From Pseudomonadota bacterium (GTDB taxonomy: Bacteria > Pseudomonadota > Alphaproteobacteria > Rhizobiales > Beijerinckiaceae), in the NCBI GenBank assembly GCA_021780015.1, contig JAJXZN010000048.1, positions 1 to 12,063 of the forward strand: 12,063 nucleotides of DNA, given 5' to 3'. Made by a program: the position numbers and the translations under genes. Shown piece by piece: positions 7,751-12,063 of this stretch (position 1 is the stretch's first letter; each line of letters starts with the position of its first letter). The notes beneath the pieces were generated by a model. It did no database searches, had not been told where the DNA came from, and was given only the letters and a program-made list of their open reading frames with translations.

Positions 7751-9127
7751 TTGCCAGGACTTCCTTTTCGGTTTTTGAGCTTCGGGCTTTTGGGTGCGGC
7801 GTCCGGGCTGATTCTGGCCTTCGGTCTGCCGGGCCAAGCTGCGGCGGGTGACGACGGCTTCGATCAGGCCGAATGGGCGCAAGGCTATGATGCCGACGAG
7901 CATCTCGCCGTCCACCGCTCCACCACCCCGGTCCTCTCGCAAGCGACCTTCGACGCGACCGAGCAGGCAATCTCCCGCTATCAGGCGCTGGTCTCGGCCG
8001 GCGGCTGGCCAACCGTGCCGGCGCAGCGCGTCCTGCGGCTCGGCTCGCAGGGCGATGTCGTGACGGTGTTGCGGCGCCGGCTTGCCGCCTCCGGCGATCT
8101 TGACGCCAATGCCGGCGATTCGCCGGTCTTCGATTCCTTCGTCGATGCGGCCGTCCGGCATTTCCAGGCCCGCCATGGGCTCCAGCAGACGGGCGTCGTC
8201 GATCGGGACACGCTCTCGGCGATGAACGTGCCGGCCGACGTGCGGCTGCGCCAATTGCAGATCAACATCGTCCGGCTCAAGGCCTTCTCGGGCAATCTCG
8301 GCAATCGGTTCGTGATGGCCAACATCCCGGCCGCGGCGGTCGAGACCGTCGAAAACGGCGTCGTGGCCACCCATCACGTGGCCGGCGTCGGCCGCTTCGA
8401 CCGCCAGTCGCCGGTCATGATGACCAAAGCGACCGATATCGATTTCAATCCGTTCTGGACCGTCCCGGCCTCGATCACCCGCAAGGACCTGATCCCGCGC
8501 ATGCAGGCCGATCCGAATTATCTGACCGAGCATAAGATCCGCATCTTCGACAAGGCCGGCAACGAGGTGCAGCCCAGCCAGATCGACTGGAACTCGGATC
8601 AGGCGGTCAATTACATGTTCCGCCAGGACCCGGGCTCAGACGTCAATGCCCTCGGCGTGGTGCGGATCAATATTCCCAATCCCTATGGCGTCTATATGCA
8701 CGACACCGCCGAGCGCGGCCTGTTCGGCGACGATTTCCGTTATATTTCCTCGGGCTGTATCCGCGTCCAGGACGTGCGCGACTATGTCGCCTGGCTGTTG
8801 AAATATACGCCGGGCTGGGACCGCCAGCACATCAACGACGTCATCAATTCCGGCCAGCAGGTCAAAGTGCAATTGAACCCGCCGGTGCCGGTCTATTGGG
8901 TCTATATCACCGCCTGGGCGACGCCGGACGGAATCGTCCAGTTCCGCGACGACATCTATCAGCGCGACGGTCTCGGCTCAGTCGCCTCGGACGAGATGCA
9001 GCCGTCGCAGCTGCTGAAGGAAGAGCAGGCCCTGTCGCAATCCCAGGCGCATGCCGCGCCGTCCCAGCCGGGCGTCGATCGCACTGCCCTTCCGGCGCAG
9101 AACCTGCCGGAGATGGACGAGCAATAA
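7751..9127 (+). CDS. ldtP: Exported L,D-transpeptidase (YkuD domain) with peptidoglycan-binding domain
   Basis: From the TTG at 7751 this is a 458-residue periplasmic enzyme that makes 3-3 peptidoglycan crosslinks or attaches proteins to the wall. Order: signal peptide (1 to about 31; Arg at 7, hydrophobic core, GQAAA cleavage site), a linker, a peptidoglycan-binding domain (about 90-165, with LRLGSQGDVVTVLRRRL and FQARHGLQQTGVVD), then the YkuD domain (about 186-355). The catalytic motif has His317 in YMHDTAERGLF and Cys336 in ISSGCIRV. Residues about 400-458 are a Gln/Ala/Pro-rich tail. The frame is open back to a GTG at 7532, but that start overlaps the ldtR terminator and would bury the signal peptide behind 73 Arg/Gly-rich residues. 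ldtR next door is the likely regulator. The ldtP symbol is by analogy with Liberibacter. Confidence 0.9.
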   Translation: MPGLPFRFLSFGLLGAASGLILAFGLPGQAAAGDDGFDQAEWAQGYDADEHLAVHRSTTPVLSQATFDATEQAISRYQALVSAGGWPTVPAQRVLRLGSQGDVVTVLRRRLAASGDLDANAGDSPVFDSFVDAAVRHFQARHGLQQTGVVDRDTLSAMNVPADVRLRQLQINIVRLKAFSGNLGNRFVMANIPAAAVETVENGVVATHHVAGVGRFDRQSPVMMTKATDIDFNPFWTVPASITRKDLIPRMQADPNYLTEHKIRIFDKAGNEVQPSQIDWNSDQAVNYMFRQDPGSDVNALGVVRINIPNPYGVYMHDTAERGLFGDDFRYISSGCIRVQDVRDYVAWLLKYTPGWDRQHINDVINSGQQVKVQLNPPVPVYWVYITAWATPDGIVQFRDDIYQRDGLGSVASDEMQPSQLLKEEQALSQSQAHAAPSQPGVDRTALPAQNLPEMDEQ

Positions 9128-9165
9128 GCGTCGCCGCTTCGCGGTTGCGTGCGCCGCAGCAATCG

Positions 9166-9188
9166 GCGCCCGCAACCTTCGCGGGTGC
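9166..9188 (+). terminator. Probable ldtP terminator hairpin
   Basis: GCGCCCGC (9166-9173) and GCGGGTGC (9181-9188) form an 8-bp stem with one G-T wobble and a 7-base loop, 38 bases after the ldtP stop, followed by TCTTGT. A smaller CCGC-TTC-GCGG hairpin (9134-9144) lies just after the stop. The T-tract is weak. Confidence 0.45.
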
Positions 9189-9252
9189 TCTTGTCGCAGC
9201 CCGTCGAACCGCCTTTCCGCAGCGAATATGTCATGCTAAGGCCATCGGCCAA

Positions 9253-9278
9253 GCCGCGCGCTGCCGCGGCGTTTTGTT
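9253..9278 (+). terminator. Terminator-like hairpin with T-tract in the glyA leader
   Basis: GCCGCG (9253-9258) and CGCGGC (9265-9270) form a six-pair all-GC stem with a 6-base loop, followed by GTTTTGTT. It ends 14 bases before the glyA Shine-Dalgarno. It may terminate read-through from ldtP, or act as an attenuator if glyA transcription begins upstream. Confidence 0.45.
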
Positions 9279-9292
9279 GCCAATCGTCTTTC

Positions 9293-9298
9293 AGGAAG
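9293..9298 (+). promoter_or_regulatory. Ribosome binding site that decides the glyA start
   Basis: AGGAAG ends seven bases before the ATG at 9306 but only one base before the in-frame GTG at 9300, so ATG 9306 is the start. Confidence 0.7.
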
Positions 9299-9305
9299 CG
9301 TGCTT

Positions 9306-10613
9306 ATGACCCCTTCAGATGCCGAAGCCAGCGCCCACGCGGCTCATAATCCGTTTTTCTCCGCCTCATTGCACGCGGCCGATCCGGAGATCGCCGCGGC
9401 GATCGACAAGGAGCTTGGTCGCCAGCAGCACGAGATCGAGCTGATCGCCTCCGAGAACATCGTCTCCAAGGCGGTGCTCGAGGCGCAGGGCTCGGTGCTG
9501 ACCAATAAATATGCCGAGGGTTATCCGGGCCGGCGCTATTACGGCGGCTGCCAATTCGTCGATATCGTCGAGACCCTGGCGATCGAGCGCATCACGCGCC
9601 TCTTCGATTGCAAGTTCGCCAATGTGCAACCGAATTCCGGCAGCCAGGCCAACCAGGCGGTGTTTCTCGCGCTGATGCAGCCGGGCGATACGTTCCTCGG
9701 CCTCGATCTCGCCGCCGGCGGACATCTGACGCATGGCTCGCCGGTCAATCTCTCAGGCCGCTGGTTCAAGCCGGTGGCCTATGGCGTGCGCCGCGACGAC
9801 AACCGCGTCGACATGGAGCAGGTCGCCCGCCTTGCTGCGGAACATAAGCCGAAGCTGATCATTGCCGGCGGCTCGGGCTACCCACGCTTCTGGGACTTCG
9901 AGAAGTTCCGCCAGATCGCCGACTCGGTCGGGGCTTATTTCATGGTCGATATGGCGCATTTCGCCGGCCTCGTGGCAGGCGGCGTGCATCCGTCGCCGTT
10001 CCCGCATGCGCATGTCGTCACCTCGACGACGCATAAGACCTTGCGCGGCCCGCGCGGCGGCCTCGTGCTGACCAACGATGCGGACATCGCCAAGAAGATC
10101 AATTCGGCCGTCTTCCCCGGCTTGCAGGGCGGCCCGCTGATGCATGTCATCGCCGGTAAGGCCGTTGCTTTCGGCGAGGCGTTGAAGCCCGACTTCAAGG
10201 TCTATGCGCGCCAGATCGTCGAGAACGCCAAGGCGCTCGCCGCGACGCTCGTCGGCGGCGGCTATGCCATCACCTCGGGCGGCACCGACAATCATCTGAT
10301 GCTGGTCGATTTGCGGCCGAAGAACCTCACCGGGAAAGCGGCGGAGCAGGCGCTCGGCCGGGCCCACATCACCTGCAACAAGAACGGCGTGCCCTTCGAT
10401 ACGGCGAGCCCGATGGTCACCTCCGGCATCCGCCTCGGCACCCCGGCCGGCACATCGCGCGGCTTCGGCGTCGCCGAGTTCAAGAAGATCGGTGAATTGA
10501 TCATCGAGACGCTCGACGGTCTCGCCAAGAATGGCGATGCCGAGAACGGCGCGGTCGAAGCCGCGGTCAAAACGCAGGTCGCGGAGCTGACGCACCGCTT
10601 CCCGATCTATTAA
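9306..10613 (+). CDS. glyA: Serine hydroxymethyltransferase
   Basis: A 435-residue cytoplasmic PLP enzyme that interconverts serine and glycine while loading one-carbon units onto tetrahydrofolate. Signature segments run in order: [11 protein letters not shown] near the N-terminus, [52 protein letters not shown], the PLP-lysine motif [14 protein letters not shown] (Lys244), and [16 protein letters not shown]. Length is normal. A small deviation is [11 protein letters not shown], where most relatives have GGSAYPR; it is unlikely to matter. glyA is followed on the same strand by nrdR and ribD, an order common in alphaproteobacteria, with a palindromic repeat in the 77-bp gap to nrdR. Confidence 0.97.
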   Translation: MTPSDAEASAHAAHNPFFSASLHAADPEIAAAIDKELGRQQHEIELIASENIVSKAVLEAQGSVLTNKYAEGYPGRRYYGGCQFVDIVETLAIERITRLFDCKFANVQPNSGSQANQAVFLALMQPGDTFLGLDLAAGGHLTHGSPVNLSGRWFKPVAYGVRRDDNRVDMEQVARLAAEHKPKLIIAGGSGYPRFWDFEKFRQIADSVGAYFMVDMAHFAGLVAGGVHPSPFPHAHVVTSTTHKTLRGPRGGLVLTNDADIAKKINSAVFPGLQGGPLMHVIAGKAVAFGEALKPDFKVYARQIVENAKALAATLVGGGYAITSGGTDNHLMLVDLRPKNLTGKAAEQALGRAHITCNKNGVPFDTASPMVTSGIRLGTPAGTSRGFGVAEFKKIGELIIETLDGLAKNGDAENGAVEAAVKTQVAELTHRFPIY

Positions 10614-10615
10614 CA

Positions 10616-10663
10616 GAGCGTTTTCGAGCGAAGTGGACACCGGTTCGCGTGAAGAAAACGCGT
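10616..10663. repeat. Palindromic interspersed repeat between glyA and nrdR
   Basis: GCGTTTTC (10618-10625) and GAAAACGC (10654-10661) are exact reverse complements, with a second nested pair GCGAA (10628-10632) and TTCGC (10644-10648). The wording of the element, including GAAGTGGACACCGGTTCGCG in the centre, closely matches an intergenic palindromic repeat I remember as widespread in Rhizobiales genomes. It would form a hairpin in a glyA-nrdR transcript and may act as a partial terminator. Only one copy is seen here. Confidence 0.65.
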
Positions 10664-10690
10664 CGAACTCAAATCTCGTAGAGAACGCCG

Positions 10691-11191
10691 ATGCGGTGCC
10701 CGTATTGCGGCAGTCTTGAAACGCAGGTGAAAGATTCGCGGCCGACGGAGGATGCGGCATCCATCCGCCGGCGGCGGGTCTGCCCTGATTGCGGCGGCCG
10801 CTTTACCACGTTCGAGCGCGTGCAATTGCGCGAGCTCACCGTCATCAAGAAGACCGGCCGGCGGGTGCCCTTCGATCGTGACAAGCTGATGCGCTCGGTC
10901 GAAGTCGCGCTGCGCAAGCGCCCGGTCGATGCCGAGCGTGTCGAGCGCATGGTCTCCGGCATCGTTCGCCAGCTTGAGAGCCAGGGCGATGCCGAGGTTC
11001 ACAGCGACAAGATCGGTGAACTGGTGATGGAGGGGCTGCGCTCGCTCGACAGCGTGGCCTATGTGCGCTTCGCCTCGGTCTACCGCAATTTCCGCGAAGC
11101 GCGCGACTTCCACACGCTGATCGACGAACTGGCCCAAGGCGATCCCGACGAGCCGCCGCCGCCCAAGCCGAAATTATCGACGCGCGCATGA
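10691..11191 (+). CDS. nrdR: Transcriptional repressor NrdR
   Basis: A 166-residue zinc-ribbon/ATP-cone repressor that senses ATP/dATP and represses ribonucleotide reductase genes by binding NrdR boxes. The zinc ribbon has Cys3, Cys6, Cys31 and Cys34 (MRCPYC and [11 protein letters not shown]). The ATP-cone follows at about 49-139, with [17 protein letters not shown] and [13 protein letters not shown]. Length is typical (about 150-170), with a Pro-rich tail [10 protein letters not shown]. The start at 10691 has TAGAGA six bases upstream. The stop overlaps the ribD start as ATGA (11188-11191), so the two genes are translationally coupled. No ribonucleotide reductase gene is in the window. Confidence 0.96.
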   Translation: MRCPYCGSLETQVKDSRPTEDAASIRRRRVCPDCGGRFTTFERVQLRELTVIKKTGRRVPFDRDKLMRSVEVALRKRPVDAERVERMVSGIVRQLESQGDAEVHSDKIGELVMEGLRSLDSVAYVRFASVYRNFREARDFHTLIDELAQGDPDEPPPPKPKLSTRA

Positions 11192-12063
11192 GCGCGCCGC
11201 CCGGCGTTGCCGATATCATTGCCGAGGATCGGCGCTTCATGGCGGCAGCGCTGAATTTCGCCCGCCGCGGCCTCGGGCGCGTCGCGCCCAATCCCGCAGT
11301 CGGCGCGCTTATCGTCAAGGACGGCATCATCATCGGCCGCGGCGCGACTGCAGAAGGCGGACGACCGCATGCCGAAGTCCTCGCATTGCAAGAAGCCGGC
11401 GACGCGGCGCGCGGCGCAACGCTCTACGTGACGCTCGAACCCTGCAGCCATTTTGGCCGCACGCCGCCTTGCGCCGATGCCGTCATCGCAGCGGGAATTG
11501 CCCGCGTCGTCTCGGCGCTCGACGATCCCGATCCGCGCGTTGCGGGGCAGGGCCATGCGCGGCTGCGTGCGGCGGGGATCGACGTCGCAACCGGCGTCCT
11601 TGCTGTTGCGGCGCGGCGTGCCAATCTCGGCCATATCTTGCGCGTGACCGAAGGGCGGCCGATGCTGACTTTGAAACTGGCCGAAACGGCCGACGGTTTC
11701 GCTGCCGGGCCCGTCGGCGCGGCGCGCCTCAAGATCACCGGCGAAGCCGCCAATGGCCGCGTGCATATGCTGCGCGCGCTGCACGATGGCGTGATGGTCG
11801 GCGCCGGCACGGCGCTTGCCGACGACCCGCAATTAACCGTGCGGCTGCCCGGTCTCGAGGATCGCACGCCCTTGCGCATCGTGCTCGATTCGCATTTGAG
11901 GCTTCCGCCCACGGCGCAGCTGGCCGCGACGGCGCAAGATTATCCGACGCTGGTCATCGCGGCCGAAGGTGCTGCGCAGGAGGTCGAGGCGCGCCTTGTC
12001 GCGCAAGGCGTCGACGTCGTCCGCGTCAAAGCCGATGCGGCCGGTCATGTCTCGCTCAATGCG
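11188..12063 (+). CDS. ribD: Riboflavin biosynthesis deaminase/reductase RibD, 5' part
   Basis: The first 292 residues of RibD run to the right edge with the frame open; full-length proteins have about 360-380 residues. RibD performs deamination and then reduction of the pyrimidine intermediate in riboflavin synthesis. The N-terminal deaminase domain shows [13 protein letters not shown] (31-43), the zinc/catalytic motif HAE (61-63) and [12 protein letters not shown] with Cys86 and Cys95. The reductase domain begins at about 155 ([15 protein letters not shown]) and includes [17 protein letters not shown]. The start ATG overlaps the nrdR stop (ATGA). No FMN riboswitch is present in front, as expected inside an operon. 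ribE and nusB often follow in relatives but lie outside this window. Confidence 0.96.
   Translation, partial: MSAPPGVADIIAEDRRFMAAALNFARRGLGRVAPNPAVGALIVKDGIIIGRGATAEGGRPHAEVLALQEAGDAARGATLYVTLEPCSHFGRTPPCADAVIAAGIARVVSALDDPDPRVAGQGHARLRAAGIDVATGVLAVAARRANLGHILRVTEGRPMLTLKLAETADGFAAGPVGAARLKITGEAANGRVHMLRALHDGVMVGAGTALADDPQLTVRLPGLEDRTPLRIVLDSHLRLPPTAQLAATAQDYPTLVIAAEGAAQEVEARLVAQGVDVVRVKADAAGHVSLNA

Noticed and set aside
9300..9305. GTG 9300 as the glyA start
   Set aside because: It is one base from the Shine-Dalgarno; ATG 9306 has the right spacing.
9189..9305. Glycine or other riboswitch in front of glyA
   Set aside because: I see no recognisable aptamer motif, only the short GC hairpin with T-tract.

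Overview
The window is high-G+C DNA with the gene content of an alphaproteobacterium of the order Hyphomicrobiales (Rhizobiales). The pointers are a MarR-type regulator of the LdtR family next to an L,D-transpeptidase, a bacterial Bpt leucyltransferase, a HemB with an Asp-rich rather than Cys-rich metal site, the order glyA-nrdR-ribD, and a palindromic intergenic repeat of a type I recall from this order. A Beijerinckiaceae- or Bradyrhizobium-like genome is my best guess, but the sequence alone does not settle family or genus.

Layout. (1) 1-966, minus strand: the 5' part of bpt, preceded by an RDD-domain membrane protein gene. (2) 967-3861, three accessory-looking genes in alternating orientation: an unrecognised 243-aa protein (+), a small secreted protein ending in a His/Trp tail (-), and a SulP-family anion transporter without the usual STAS domain (+). 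(3) 3873-4910, minus strand: hemB (haem synthesis). (4) 5007-6529, plus strand: a 3-hydroxyisobutyryl-CoA hydrolase-like gene overlapping by ATGA a small four-helix membrane protein (probably DUF6163). (5) 6530-6980: 451 bp without a gene, holding several short repeats upstream of ldtR. (6) 6981-9127: ldtR and an exported YkuD-type L,D-transpeptidase (ldtP), separated by a strong intrinsic terminator, so ldtP probably has its own promoter. (7) 9306 to the end: glyA, a palindromic repeat, nrdR, and the 5' part of ribD, which overlaps nrdR by ATGA.

How the genes relate. ldtR/ldtP is a cell-wall remodelling unit (3-3 crosslinks, linked to osmotic stress in related bacteria). glyA, nrdR and ribD are housekeeping genes for one-carbon metabolism, control of ribonucleotide reductase and riboflavin synthesis. 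hemB and bpt are also housekeeping. The less understood parts are the block between the RDD gene and hemB, and the membrane protein coupled to the hydrolase gene.

No tRNA, rRNA, insertion sequence, prophage, CRISPR array or defence system was seen. I did not find a convincing new multi-gene system; the findings are mostly modest regulatory or architectural oddities.
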